64,000 nucleotides of DNA, taken from contig NZ_CP084028.1 in assembly GCF_020181595.1 (NCBI RefSeq), positions 3,831,232 to 3,895,231 on the forward strand, read 5' to 3'. Under the pieces are notes generated by a model. That model was given only the letters and a program-made list of their open reading frames with translations, ran no database searches and was not told the origin of the DNA. A program made the translations under genes and the position numbers. Positions within the stretch are counted from its first letter, which is position 1. Each line of letters opens with the position of its first letter. Below are positions 27,951 to 36,918 of the stretch, in pieces. This DNA comes from [Mycobacterium] vasticus. GTDB lineage: Bacteria > Actinomycetota > Actinomycetes > Mycobacteriales > Mycobacteriaceae.

Positions 27951-30743
27951 TCAGCTCTTGGCGGCCTTCTTGGCCGGCGCCTTGCGGGTGGTTTTCTTCG
28001 CAGCGGTCTTCTTCGCGGCCTTCTTGACCGGACCCCGCGCCCGCCGGTCGGCGAGCAGTTCGGCAGCACGCTCGTCGGTGATCGAGGCCACCTCGTCGCC
28101 CTTGCGCAGGCTGGCGTTGGTCTCACCGTCGGTCACGTACGGCCCGAACCGGCCGTCCTTGATGACCATCGGCTTGCCGGACGCCGGGTCTGCGCCCAGT
28201 TCGCGCAGCGGCGGAGTCGAAGCCGACTGACGGCCACGGCGTTTCGGCTCGGCGTAGATCTTGAGTGCCTCGTCGAGGGTGATGTCGAAGATCTGTTCCT
28301 CGGTGGCCAGCGACCGAGAGTCGCTGCCGCGCTTCAGGTATGGACCGTAGCGGCCGTTCTGCGAGGTGATCTCTTCTCCGGTAGCCGGGTCCACACCGAC
28401 CACCCGCGGCAGCGACAACAGCTTCAACGCGTCGTCGAGGGTGACAGTCTGCAGGTCCATGCTGCGCAGCAGGGAGCCAGTGCGCGGCTTGGGGCCGGTC
28501 GGCTTCTTGCCCTTTTTGGCGGTTACCCCAGGGTCGTCGTCGGGTGGTGGCGGCAGCACCTCGGTGACGTACGGGCCGTACCGGCCGTCCTTGGCGACGA
28601 TCTCGTGTCCGGTCTCGGGGTCCACGCCCAGCGGGCGGCCCTCCTGCGGGGTGGCGAAGCGTTCCTCGGCCAACGCCAGGGTCAGCTCGTCGGGCGGCAG
28701 CGAGTCGTCCAGGTTGGCCCGCTGCGGAGTCGGCTCACCGTCGTCGCCGGTGATCATGCGCTCCAGGTACGGACCGTTCTTGCCCACCCGCACATAGACC
28801 GGCCGGCCCTCAACATCGGTGAACAGCCGGATCGAGTTGATCTCGCGGGCGTCGATGCCCTCCAGATTGACCCCGACCAGCTTCTTGAGCCCCCCGGCGC
28901 GCGAGATCGAGCCCTCCACGCCGTAGTCGCCGCCGAAGTAGAAGTTGTGAAGCCAGTCGGTGCGGCGCTGACGGCCGGCGGCGATCCCGTCGAGCTCATC
29001 CTCCATGGCCGCGGTGAAGTCGTAGTCCACCAGCCGGCCGAAGTGCTGCTCCAACAGCCCGATCACCGCGAACGCCACCCAGGTCGGGACCAGCGCGCTG
29101 CCCTTCTTGTAGACGTAGCCGCGGTCCTGGATGGTCTTGATGATCGAGGAGTACGTCGAGGGCCGCCCGATGCCCAGCTCTTCGAGCGCCTTGACCAGCG
29201 AGGCCTCGGTGTAGCGGGCCGGCGGGTTGGTGGCGTGGCCGTCCGGGGTGAGCTCGGTGGCGTCCACCCGCTGACCCCGGGTCAGCTGCGGCAGCCGCCG
29301 CTCGGCGTCGTCGGCCTCACCGCCGGCCAACTCGTCGACGGTCTCCACGTACGCCTTGAGGAAGCCGGCGAAGGTGATGGTGCGCCCGCTGGCGGCAAAC
29401 GTCACCTGCTGACCCCCGGACTGTCCGCCGATCCGCAGGCTCAACGTGGTGCCGCGCGCATCGGCCATCTGCGAGGCGACCGTGCGCTGCCAGATCAGCT
29501 CGTAGAGCCGGAACTCGTCGCTGCCCAGCTCGTTGCGCACCGCGTCGGGGGTGGCGAAGGTCTCGCCGGCCGGGCGGATCGCCTCGTGGGCTTCCTGGGC
29601 GTTCTTGACCTTGCGGGTGTACTGCCGCGGCGTCGGCGAGACGTACTCCGCGCCGTAGAGCTGACGGGCCTGGGTGCGGGCGGCATCAATGGCCGACTGC
29701 GACAGCGTCGTCGAGTCGGTACGCATGTAGGTGATGTAGCCGTTCTCGTAGAGCCGCTGGGCGATGCTCATGGTCCGCTCGGCGGAGAACCGCAGCTTGC
29801 GGCCGGCCTCCTGCTGCAGCGTCGAGGTCATGAACGGTGCATAGGGCTTACGGGTGTAGGGCTTCTCCTCAACCGAGGTCACCGACAGCGACGAGCCGCG
29901 CAACCCGGCCGCCAGCGCGGTGGCCGCGGCCTCGTCGAGCACGGTGACCTCTGCGGGCTTCTTCAGCGCCCCCAGCGCGTCGAAGTCCCGGCCGGTGGCC
30001 ACCCGCAGGTCGTCCACCGAGACCAACCGCGCGCTGAAGGTGGGTGGCGATGCCATCGGGTCGGAGACGCTGGCGTCGAGCTGGGCCACCACGTCCCAGT
30101 AAGAAGCGCTGCGAAACGCCATCCGTTCGCGTTCGCGGTCGACGATGATGCGGGTCGCCACCGACTGGACCCGGCCGGCCGACAGCTTCGGTGCGACCTT
30201 CTTCCACAGCACCGGCGAGACCTCGTAGCCGTACAGCCGGTCCAGGATGCGCCGGGTCTCCTGCGCGTCCACCAGGTCGTTGTCCAGGTCTCGCGGGTTC
30301 TCGGCGGCGGCCCGAATCGCCGGCTCGGTGATCTCGTGGAACACCATCCGCTTCACCGGGACGCGGGGTTTGAGGGTCTCCAGCAGGTGCCAGGCGATCG
30401 CCTCGCCCTCCCGGTCACCATCTGTGGCCAGATAGAGCTCGTCGACGTCCTTGAGCAGTCCCTTGAGCTCGGTGACCGTGGTCTTCTTGTCCGGGCTGAC
30501 GATATAAAGCGGCTCGAAGTCGGCGTCGACGTTGACGCCCAGGCGCGCCCACGGCTCGGTCTTGTACTTCGCCGGCACGTCGGCGGCGTTGCGCGGCAGG
30601 TCCCGGATGTGTCCGCGGGACGACTCCACGACGTAGTTACGGCCCAGGTAACCGGCGATTTTCCGCGCCTTGGTAGGCGACTCGACTATGACGAGTCGCC
30701 GCACGTTCTTATCGGGGCCGCTATCGCGATCAAGGTCAGCCAA
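27951..30743 (-). CDS. topA: DNA topoisomerase I
   Basis: Type IA topoisomerase of 930 residues that relaxes negative supercoils. The Toprim domain is at the N-terminus (RLVIVESPTKA, and DGDREGEAIAW with acidic metal ligands), the active-site tyrosine is Tyr339 in ITYMRTDST, and several repeated C-terminal domains each carry a KDGRYGPYV/KNGPYL motif. The mycobacterial Lys/Ala-rich tail (KKAAKKTAAKK) is present; in M. tuberculosis it aids processivity. The family's zinc-finger cysteines are absent, as in other mycobacteria. The start codon is TTG 30743. Confidence 0.97.
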   Translation of the reverse strand: MADLDRDSGPDKNVRRLVIVESPTKARKIAGYLGRNYVVESSRGHIRDLPRNAADVPAKYKTEPWARLGVNVDADFEPLYIVSPDKKTTVTELKGLLKDVDELYLATDGDREGEAIAWHLLETLKPRVPVKRMVFHEITEPAIRAAAENPRDLDNDLVDAQETRRILDRLYGYEVSPVLWKKVAPKLSAGRVQSVATRIIVDRERERMAFRSASYWDVVAQLDASVSDPMASPPTFSARLVSVDDLRVATGRDFDALGALKKPAEVTVLDEAAATALAAGLRGSSLSVTSVEEKPYTRKPYAPFMTSTLQQEAGRKLRFSAERTMSIAQRLYENGYITYMRTDSTTLSQSAIDAARTQARQLYGAEYVSPTPRQYTRKVKNAQEAHEAIRPAGETFATPDAVRNELGSDEFRLYELIWQRTVASQMADARGTTLSLRIGGQSGGQQVTFAASGRTITFAGFLKAYVETVDELAGGEADDAERRLPQLTRGQRVDATELTPDGHATNPPARYTEASLVKALEELGIGRPSTYSSIIKTIQDRGYVYKKGSALVPTWVAFAVIGLLEQHFGRLVDYDFTAAMEDELDGIAAGRQRRTDWLHNFYFGGDYGVEGSISRAGGLKKLVGVNLEGIDAREINSIRLFTDVEGRPVYVRVGKNGPYLERMITGDDGEPTPQRANLDDSLPPDELTLALAEERFATPQEGRPLGVDPETGHEIVAKDGRYGPYVTEVLPPPPDDDPGVTAKKGKKPTGPKPRTGSLLRSMDLQTVTLDDALKLLSLPRVVGVDPATGEEITSQNGRYGPYLKRGSDSRSLATEEQIFDITLDEALKIYAEPKRRGRQSASTPPLRELGADPASGKPMVIKDGRFGPYVTDGETNASLRKGDEVASITDERAAELLADRRARGPVKKAAKKTAAKKTTRKAPAKKAAKS

Positions 30744-30864
30744 CTGCGCTTACGCTCCACTTCTGTCCGCACCCGCTGGTCACGCAGCCGGTGGACAACT
30801 GACAATCTCGCACTCGCAGCCGTGCAGATGCAAACCGGCATTCAGCGGAGAAATTGTCTCAGAG

Positions 30865-31470
30865 TTACCCCTGGCGGCCCGCCATTGGTGTCCAGACACG
30901 CGGCCACTGGGTCAACGCGTCGGGATCGTCGGGTGATTCCCCGACGTTCTCCACCAGCCGCGACAGCCTACGACGGCCGCTGATCCGCAGTGCGGGATGG
31001 TTGCCGCGGGTACCGATCAGGGTGGGCGCGATACCCACCCTCATCAGCGCCGAAGCCAACGGCGCGAAGGTGTCCGGGGCATGCGGGTCCAGCCCGAGCA
31101 GGTAGCGCTCGGAGTCCACGGCGCCGGCCGCCAGCGTCCAGGCCCGCAATTCACGCGGTCCGGGCAACCAGGTCGTCGGCACCGTCTTCACCGCGCCGCG
31201 GGTCCACTGCTCGGCCAGTCGCCGAAGCCCCGGATCCACCGCGGTGCGCACCAACGGCGTGTCCTCTTCAGTGCGGGTGATCTCGGGCTCCAGGCCGGCC
31301 GCGGCGATCAGCTCGGCCAGCGCAACGGCACGCCACTGCGCATCGACGACGACCGACAGCCGCGCACCGCCTCCGGTCACCACGATCTGGCCCGGACCCG
31401 CCAGCACTCCGGTTAGGTCGGCGACGCTGGGCGGCACCGAGTCCGCAGAGAAGAAGGAAAGCTGACTCAC
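30865..31470 (-). CDS. Conserved hypothetical protein (Rv3647c-like)
   Basis: A 201-residue soluble protein beginning MSQLSFFSADSVPPSVADLT, mainly alpha/beta with hydrophobic strands (GQIVVTGGGARLSVVV) and a Trp-containing region (WLPGPRELRAWTL). I recognise no motif. The same small gene sits between topA and cspA in M. tuberculosis (Rv3647c, about 192 residues), so the gene is conserved and probably real. Confidence 0.78.
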   Translation of the reverse strand: MSQLSFFSADSVPPSVADLTGVLAGPGQIVVTGGGARLSVVVDAQWRAVALAELIAAAGLEPEITRTEEDTPLVRTAVDPGLRRLAEQWTRGAVKTVPTTWLPGPRELRAWTLAAGAVDSERYLLGLDPHAPDTFAPLASALMRVGIAPTLIGTRGNHPALRISGRRRLSRLVENVGESPDDPDALTQWPRVWTPMAGRQG

Positions 31471-31494
31471 GCCACCGACACTAGGCCGGTCGAC

Positions 31495-31544
31495 CTAAAC
31501 GAAACCCCCCGGCCGTGCTCCGCTTGCGGGAGCTGCCCGGGGGG
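31495..31544 (-). terminator. Rho-independent terminator of cspA
   Basis: On the minus strand CCGGGGGG-type arms (31505-31512 and 31537-31544) enclose a second small stem (GCTCC...GGAGC), followed by a T-rich stretch (TTTCGTTT). Confidence 0.7.
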
Positions 31545-31563
31545 TGCCGTTAAATTCCGTGGC

Positions 31564-31767
31564 TTAGACGGCGCGGACGCCCGTGGCCTGGGGGCCTTTG
31601 GGGCTCTGCCCGACCTCGAACTCCACCCGCTGGTTCTCCTCGAGGGTGCGAAAGCCGCTTCCCTGGATCTCCGTGTAGTGGACAAACACGTCAGCCGAGC
31701 CGTCCTCTGGTGCGATGAAGCCGAAGCCCTTTTCCGCGTTGAACCACTTCACAGTTCCCTGTGGCAT
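31564..31767 (-). CDS. cspA: Cold-shock protein A
   Basis: A 67-residue single CSD protein that binds single-stranded RNA and DNA. Both RNA-binding motifs are intact (KGFGFI and VFVHY) after the standard start [15 protein letters not shown] 31767 gives exactly the mycobacterial CspA length, with AGGAAAG upstream as ribosome binding site and a long leader. A strong hairpin terminator follows. Confidence 0.97.
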   Translation of the reverse strand: MPQGTVKWFNAEKGFGFIAPEDGSADVFVHYTEIQGSGFRTLEENQRVEFEVGQSPKGPQATGVRAV

Positions 31768-32010
31768 CTGTCGATCTTTCCTTACTCTTCTTGCTCGGTG
31801 CACAGCACCGTTTTCGGGGCACCGCATTTCGCTGCCCCGGGCCTGTTCCGGCCGCACTGCCCTCGCGGGCACCGCGGCCGCAGCGACGACCGCCCATCAG
31901 TCAACCATGTTCAGCTCGCCGAGGACAGACTGCGGTGCACAAACTCCGTGAGCGAGCGGTACGCAATACTGCGGCGAAGTCCTGTGCAGGCGATGTGGAG
32001 ACGGAAACCG

Positions 32011-34365
32011 ATGGCAGCGAATTTCGGCGGTGAATTGCTGACCGCCGCGCTGGCCGGCACCGAACCGGGCGAACATCCGCTGCGCCACGTCGCTGACCTG
32101 CCCGCATCCGTCGGGGCGGTGGACCCCTGGCCGGACTGGGCCGCGCCCGAGGTGATCGGCGCATTCACCGGCCGCGGGATCGAGCTGCCGTGGTCGCACC
32201 AGCGGGCCGCCGCCGAGCACGCCCACGCCGGGCGCGACGTGGTGATCAGCACCGGCACGGCGTCGGGCAAGTCGTTGGCCTATCAACTGCCCAGCCTGAA
32301 CGCCCTGGCCGCCGATCCCCGTGCCCGGGTGCTGTACCTGTCACCGACCAAGGCGCTCGGCCATGACCAACTGCGCGCCGCCCACGAACTGTGCGCGGCG
32401 GTGCCGGGCCTGGCCACCCCGGCGAGCGCGGTGGCACCCACCGCCTACGACGGCGACACACCCGCCGAGATCCGCCGGTTCGCTCGGGAACGGTCTCGCT
32501 GGGTGTTCTCCAACCCGGACATGATCCACCTGTCGATGCTGCGCAACCATGCTCGCTGGGCGGTGTTTCTGCGCGGGCTCCGTTTCGTGATCGTCGACGA
32601 ATGCCATTACTACCGAGGTATTTTCGGCTCACACGTGGCGATGGTGCTGCGCCGGCTGCTGCGGCTGTGCGCCCGTTACTCGGCATCCGGGACGCCTGCG
32701 CCGACGGTGATCTTCGCCAGCGCCACCACCGCCGCACCGGGTGCCAGTGCGTCGGCGTTGATCGGCCGGCCGGTCGCCGAGGTCACCGAGGACGGCTCGC
32801 CGCACGGCGCGCGGACGGTGGCGCTGTGGGAGCCGGCGCTGCGCACCGACGTGACCGGGGAGCACGGGGCCCCGGTGCGACGGGCCGCCGGCGCCGAGGC
32901 GGCCCGGGTGATGGCCGATCTGATCGCCGAGGGGGCGCGCACCCTGACCTTCGTCCGGTCGCGTCGCGGCGCCGAGGTCACCGCGCTGGCGGCCCGCACC
33001 CGGCTGGAGTCCACCGCTCCCGGCCTGGCCGACAAGGTCGCGTCCTACCGAGCGGGTTATCTGGCCGAGGACCGCCGCACCCTGGAGCGGGCGCTGGCCG
33101 ACGGCGAGTTGTACGGACTGGCCACCACCAACGCCCTCGAGCTCGGGGTGGACATCGCCGGGCTCGACGCGGTGGTGATCGCGGGCTTTCCCGGCACGGT
33201 GAGCTCGTTCTGGCAGCAGGCCGGCCGGTCGGGCCGCCGCGGCCAGACGGCACTGATCGTGCTGATCGCCCGCGACGACCCGCTGGACACCTATCTCGTG
33301 CACCATCCCGCCGCGCTGCTGGACAAGCCGATCGAACAGGTGGTGATCGACCCGGCCAACCCCTACGTGCTGGGCCCGCAACTGCTGTGCGCGGCCGCCG
33401 AACTTCCGCTGACGGTCACCGAAGTGCAGCAGCTGGGGGCCCTGCAGGTCGCCGACGACCTGGTCGGCGAGGGAATGCTGCGCCGGCGGGCCGAGAAGTA
33501 TTTCCCGGCGCCGGGACTGGACCCGCATTCCGCGGTGGACATCCGCGGGTCGGCCGGCGGGCAGGTGGTGATCCTGGAAGCCGACACCGGCCGGCTGCTG
33601 GGCAGCATCGACGCCGTGCGGGCGCCGGCCACGGTGCACACCGGCGCGGTGTATCTGCATCAGGGCGAGAGCTATCTGGTCGATTCTTTGGACACCGAGC
33701 GCCAGATCGCGTTCGTGCACGCCGAGGATCCCGGCTATGCGACGTTCGCCCGGGAGATCACCGACATCGACGTGACGGGTCCGGGTGAACGGACCTGGTT
33801 CGGTTCGGTGAGCCTGGGCCTGGTGCCGGTGACCGTGACGCACCAGATCGTCGGCTATCTGCGCCGGCTGCCGACCGGCGAGGTGCTGGACTTCGTCGAG
33901 TTGGAGGTCGCACCGGCGATGCTGCCCACCATCGCGGTGGTCTACACGGTCGCCCCCGAGGCACTGGTCGGGTGTGGGATCGCCGAGGCGCGGATTCCGG
34001 GAGCGCTGCACGCCGCCGAGCACGCGGCGATCGGGCTGCTTCCCCTGGTGGCCAGCTGCGATCGCGGTGATATCGGCGGGCTGTCCACCGCGCTGGGGCC
34101 GGCTGCCCTCGACGGGCTGCCGAGCGTGTTCGTCTACGACGGCCATCCGGGCGGGGCCGGGTTCGCCGAGCGCGGATTCCGTTCGGCGACGGCCTGGCTG
34201 GAGGCCACTGCGGCGACGATCCAATCCTGCGAATGCCTGCACGGTTGCCCGTCCTGCGTGCAGTCACCCAAGTGCGGCAACGGAAACGATCCGCTCGACA
34301 AAGAAGGCGCGCTGCGGGTGCTGCGATTGGTGCTCGCCGAAATCGACGCCGCCGCCCGAAACTGA
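32011..34365 (+). CDS. DEAD/DEAH-box helicase with C-terminal DUF1998 four-cysteine domain (MrfA-like, Rv3649-like)
   Basis: A 784-residue superfamily 2 helicase. Motif I STGTASGKS, motif II VDECHYY (DECH), motif III ASATT, motif V ATNALELGVDIAG and motif VI QQAGRSGRRGQ are all visible. The C-terminal domain holds a cysteine cluster CECLHGCPSC...CG that in MrfA binds a metal and helps 3'-5' unwinding in DNA repair (mitomycin-type damage). ATG 32011 follows GGAG at 10 bases; ATG 31993 is in frame too. The gene is divergent from cspA; the 243 bases between show no other gene. Confidence 0.92.
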   Translation: MAANFGGELLTAALAGTEPGEHPLRHVADLPASVGAVDPWPDWAAPEVIGAFTGRGIELPWSHQRAAAEHAHAGRDVVISTGTASGKSLAYQLPSLNALAADPRARVLYLSPTKALGHDQLRAAHELCAAVPGLATPASAVAPTAYDGDTPAEIRRFARERSRWVFSNPDMIHLSMLRNHARWAVFLRGLRFVIVDECHYYRGIFGSHVAMVLRRLLRLCARYSASGTPAPTVIFASATTAAPGASASALIGRPVAEVTEDGSPHGARTVALWEPALRTDVTGEHGAPVRRAAGAEAARVMADLIAEGARTLTFVRSRRGAEVTALAARTRLESTAPGLADKVASYRAGYLAEDRRTLERALADGELYGLATTNALELGVDIAGLDAVVIAGFPGTVSSFWQQAGRSGRRGQTALIVLIARDDPLDTYLVHHPAALLDKPIEQVVIDPANPYVLGPQLLCAAAELPLTVTEVQQLGALQVADDLVGEGMLRRRAEKYFPAPGLDPHSAVDIRGSAGGQVVILEADTGRLLGSIDAVRAPATVHTGAVYLHQGESYLVDSLDTERQIAFVHAEDPGYATFAREITDIDVTGPGERTWFGSVSLGLVPVTVTHQIVGYLRRLPTGEVLDFVELEVAPAMLPTIAVVYTVAPEALVGCGIAEARIPGALHAAEHAAIGLLPLVASCDRGDIGGLSTALGPAALDGLPSVFVYDGHPGGAGFAERGFRSATAWLEATAATIQSCECLHGCPSCVQSPKCGNGNDPLDKEGALRVLRLVLAEIDAAARN

Positions 34366-34374
34366 CCCGCGGCA

Positions 34375-34406
34375 GGAGTCGGCCGACCCCCCGAACGGCC
34401 GACTCC
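34375..34406 (+). terminator. 11-bp perfect hairpin with a C6 loop after the helicase gene
   Basis: GGAGTCGGCCG, loop ACCCCCCGAA, CGGCCGACTCC. There is no T run after it. I see nothing else recognisable in the rest of the 34366-34647 gap. Confidence 0.55.
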
Positions 34407-34647
34407 GCACAATGCCGCGGAGCGGCGGGTGAACGGTCGAAAAATCGATCCGTTCGAAAGACCCGGCACCAAGCCGGATGCGGGCCGTAAGTTACCGGCT
34501 GTTCCGCAGGTGTGCAACTTCAAACCCAGGTCCGGACAAACTCAGTTCGGCAGATCAGTCGCTGTTGAAGCAGATGGGCGGCCTGCGGACGCAATTTCTG
34601 CGATGCAGCCCACGTGCGGATCGCTCGATGACGTCCGCCGGCGATGC

Positions 34648-35367
34648 TCAGGCGCTGTGACGCTCGGCGATCTGCCGGGCGGCGAAATCGGCGGCCTGAT
34701 CGGCCATCCCATTGGTCACGTACGCACTGTGCGCGCCCCGGTTGAGGCCGCCGGGCTGGCAGATCGGGTCCTCGGCGGCGCACAGGTCGATGGTCTTGCC
34801 GGCGAAGGCGGGACCGATGGCGATCGGCGGGGCACCACGCTGCAGCACGCTGACGACGTTGGCCGACGGCTTGCCGAACAGGGCGACGGCGGCAACGTGG
34901 TCGGCGACCGCCGGTGCCAACGGTCCGGTCAGCCCGGCAGGCAGCACGTAGCCGGCCGGGACGGTGTCGCTGGTGGCGTAGGCGCTCACCGCGGCGCCCT
35001 GCGAGTAGCCGCCGAGCACGATGTCGGTGGCCGGGCAGCGGGCGGCCATGTCGTTGAGGTGGTTGCTGACGTCGGCCACGCCGTCGACGGCCCGGGCGAA
35101 GTCCACCGACGCGGGATAGTTGACCGCGTAGACGCCGACGGCCTGGCCGGGCAACCGGCCACGCAGGGCGTCGACGAACGGGTTGCCGACCTTGCCGATG
35201 CCGGGGCCTTCGAAGGTTCCCCGGGCGAAGACCACTTCGACGTCGGCGCAATCACTGGGAGTGACGGCATTCGGGGCAGCCGCGGCCGTACTCGCGCCGA
35301 GCAGCGCGGTGACGCTCAAGGCGGCTGCGGCCAGCGCGGCGAACGACAGGCTTCGGAGGTTGCTCAT
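34648..35367 (-). CDS. Secreted cutinase-family serine esterase
   Basis: A 239-residue exported alpha/beta hydrolase of the cutinase-like protein (Culp) family, which cleaves esters of lipids. Signal peptide residues 1-31 (FAALAAAALSVTALLGAS, ending AAAA). The catalytic Ser is in GGYSQGAAV; the Asp and His fall in AAEDPICQPGG and NRGAHSAYV. Cysteines near DCADVEVV, RCPATD, LCAAEDPIC fit the two conserved disulfides. ATG 35367 has GAGGGG upstream. It is divergent from a MarR-type regulator gene, with which it shares a dyad operator around a TATAAT box. Confidence 0.92.
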   Translation of the reverse strand: MSNLRSLSFAALAAAALSVTALLGASTAAAAPNAVTPSDCADVEVVFARGTFEGPGIGKVGNPFVDALRGRLPGQAVGVYAVNYPASVDFARAVDGVADVSNHLNDMAARCPATDIVLGGYSQGAAVSAYATSDTVPAGYVLPAGLTGPLAPAVADHVAAVALFGKPSANVVSVLQRGAPPIAIGPAFAGKTIDLCAAEDPICQPGGLNRGAHSAYVTNGMADQAADFAARQIAERHSA

Positions 35368-35399
35368 GAACGTCCCCTCAAGATGATTTGCAAGTGGCA

Positions 35400-35424
35400 A
35401 ACTATCAGAATTATACCGATAGTT
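35400..35424. promoter_or_regulatory. Dyad operator enclosing the cutinase -10 box
   Basis: AACTATC and GATAGTT flank 11 bases that contain a consensus -10 TATAAT for the cutinase gene (minus strand, 35410-35415). It lies 26 bases before the marR start and is a natural binding site for that dimeric repressor. Confidence 0.65.
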
Positions 35425-35449
35425 GAAATATTCCCGTAGGCTGCAGAAT

Positions 35450-35938
35450 GTGAACGATCGCACAACATTCAACGATTCGTCCGCTCCGGATGAACTGCTG
35501 AGCCCTCTGCTCGACTACCTGGCCCGACGGCTGCGCGCCGAGGCCGAAGCAGATCTGCGGCCGTTCAGCCTGAAGATCCGGCACGTGGTCGCGTTGACGG
35601 TGCTGCGCGACCTCGGTGAGCGCGCCCAGTCCCAGATGTCCGAAGCGCTCGGAATGGACGCCACCGGGATCGTGGCACTGCTCAACGACCTCGAGTCCCA
35701 GGGCCTCATCGAACGTCGCCGCGCGGCCCAGGACCGGCGCCGCCACAACGTGCTGATCACCGACGCGGGCTGCCGCCGCCTCGCCGAGGTCCACCGCGCC
35801 ATCGCCGGACTGGAACAGCGGATGTTCGGCCTCACCGGCCAGGAGTCGACCGCGCTGTACCAGCTGCTGCAGAAGGCCACCGCGTCGGCAGCCGGCGGAC
35901 CCGCGGAATCCGTGGCCGGCGAGGACTTCCCGCACTAG
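35450..35938 (+). CDS. MarR-family transcriptional regulator
   Basis: A 162-residue winged-helix dimer regulator. The HTH (RAQSQMSEALGMDATGIVAL, then LNDLESQGLIERRR) and the wing (RRAAQDRRRHNVLITDAG) are typical. I take GTG 35450 because a TAGGCT box ends seven bases before it, giving a leaderless mRNA; an upstream TTG at 35423 would put the start inside the dyad. It probably represses the divergent cutinase gene and may itself be regulated from the same site. The ligand is unknown. Confidence 0.88.
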   Translation: MNDRTTFNDSSAPDELLSPLLDYLARRLRAEAEADLRPFSLKIRHVVALTVLRDLGERAQSQMSEALGMDATGIVALLNDLESQGLIERRRAAQDRRRHNVLITDAGCRRLAEVHRAIAGLEQRMFGLTGQESTALYQLLQKATASAAGGPAESVAGEDFPH

Positions 35939-35941
35939 CGG

Positions 35942-36298
35942 TCATGGCAAGCGCGGCGGATCCGCAGGGCCCGCCCGAGCCGTCGCTCGCACCGGCCCCA
36001 GCCGCCGGCCAGGCAGTGCCACGGTGACGGTCACCACCACATCGAGTCCGTTGACCGCGCAGCCGAAGCCGTCGGCATGCGTCGTCGCGACGGCCAGCCG
36101 CTGCGATGCCGCACACGCCGCCTGCGGCCCGGCGGGGATCGCGGCCGCACCCGCGAGCGCGGCCAGATCGGCGGCCGACTGCGCCCGGTGCCGAGCAATC
36201 ACCACCGACCCCAGCAGGAAGCCTCCGCCGGTGACGGTGAGCAGCACCGCGACCATCGCGGCGGCGGCCACACTGGCCGCCCCCGTCTCACCCCTCAC
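35942..36298 (-). CDS. Tad-locus secreted/pilus-like protein (Rv3654c-like)
   Basis: A 118-residue protein with an N-terminal pseudopilin-like segment (GETGAASVAAAAMVAVLLTV, then TGGGFLLGSVVIA) followed by HRAQSAADLAALAGA, the motif of TadG/TadE-type proteins. It is the last gene of the Tad operon. GTG 36298 overlaps the preceding stop (GTGA). It corresponds to Rv3654c, described in M. tuberculosis as exported; its exact role here is not visible. Confidence 0.8.
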   Translation of the reverse strand: MRGETGAASVAAAAMVAVLLTVTGGGFLLGSVVIARHRAQSAADLAALAGAAAIPAGPQAACAASQRLAVATTHADGFGCAVNGLDVVVTVTVALPGRRLGPVRATARAGPADPPRLP

Positions 36299-36639
36299 GA
36301 CGGCTCGGCGGCCGAGACCGCCTCGGCCCGGATTACCAGCCCCGGCAGCAGGGCGAGCCGAGAGGTGACGGTGACGACCACCAAGCCGGCGTCCGAGCGC
36401 ACCGCAAGCCCGGCGCCCTGCGGCGCAATGCGCCGGCCCGCCGCGATCCCGGCCGGGGTGTCTCCGCGGGCCGCGGCGCGGGCCACCTCTCGAGCAGCGT
36501 CGATGCAGCGAACCTGGGTGGTGACCGCGGTCAGACCGGCCAGGCACAGCATCAACACCACCGCACACGCCGCCAGTGCGAACGCCGCCTCGACCGTGCT
36601 GGCGCCGGTGTCGTCGGCGAACCGGCGATGAACGCCCAT
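36295..36639 (-). CDS. TadE-family pilus assembly protein (Rv3655c-like)
   Basis: A 114-residue minor pseudopilin. DDTGASTVEAAFALAACAVV carries the TadE signature: a Glu five residues after Gly ahead of one transmembrane helix, which prepilin peptidases recognise. A variable extracytoplasmic part follows. ATG 36639 touches the stop of the Flp-like gene (TGATG), so translation is coupled. Confidence 0.85.
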   Translation of the reverse strand: MGVHRRFADDTGASTVEAAFALAACAVVLMLCLAGLTAVTTQVRCIDAAREVARAAARGDTPAGIAAGRRIAPQGAGLAVRSDAGLVVVTVTSRLALLPGLVIRAEAVSAAEPS

Positions 36640-36860
36640 CACACCTTGGTGTTCAGCGCACGCCCGATGACCCGGTTGAGCGCCGAGACGATCGAGTCGC
36701 CGGTGACCACCGTGTAGAGGATCGCGCCGAAGGCGGCCGCCGCGATCGTGCCGATGGCGTACTCCACGGTGGACATCCCGGACTCATCGGATGCCAGTAG
36801 CAGCAATCTGATTTGAAGGAAGCGAAACGTGTTGCGTGCCTGCGATATTTGAGTCCTCAC
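36639..36860 (-). CDS. Flp pilin-like DUF4244 peptide (Rv3656c-like)
   Basis: A 73-residue prepilin-like peptide. After a basic leader comes ESGMSTVEYAIGTIAAAAFG, the Flp/DUF4244 processing and transmembrane motif with the conserved Glu and Tyr. GTG 36860 has a strong GGAGG eight bases upstream, better than the rest of the operon, which fits a major structural subunit made in excess. Confidence 0.88.
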   Translation of the reverse strand: MRTQISQARNTFRFLQIRLLLLASDESGMSTVEYAIGTIAAAAFGAILYTVVTGDSIVSALNRVIGRALNTKV

Positions 36861-36918
36861 TGGTCCTCCTTGTGCATCACCCGTCAGGGTTCTCGCGGTC
36901 CGTCCGCGAAGCTTCTCC

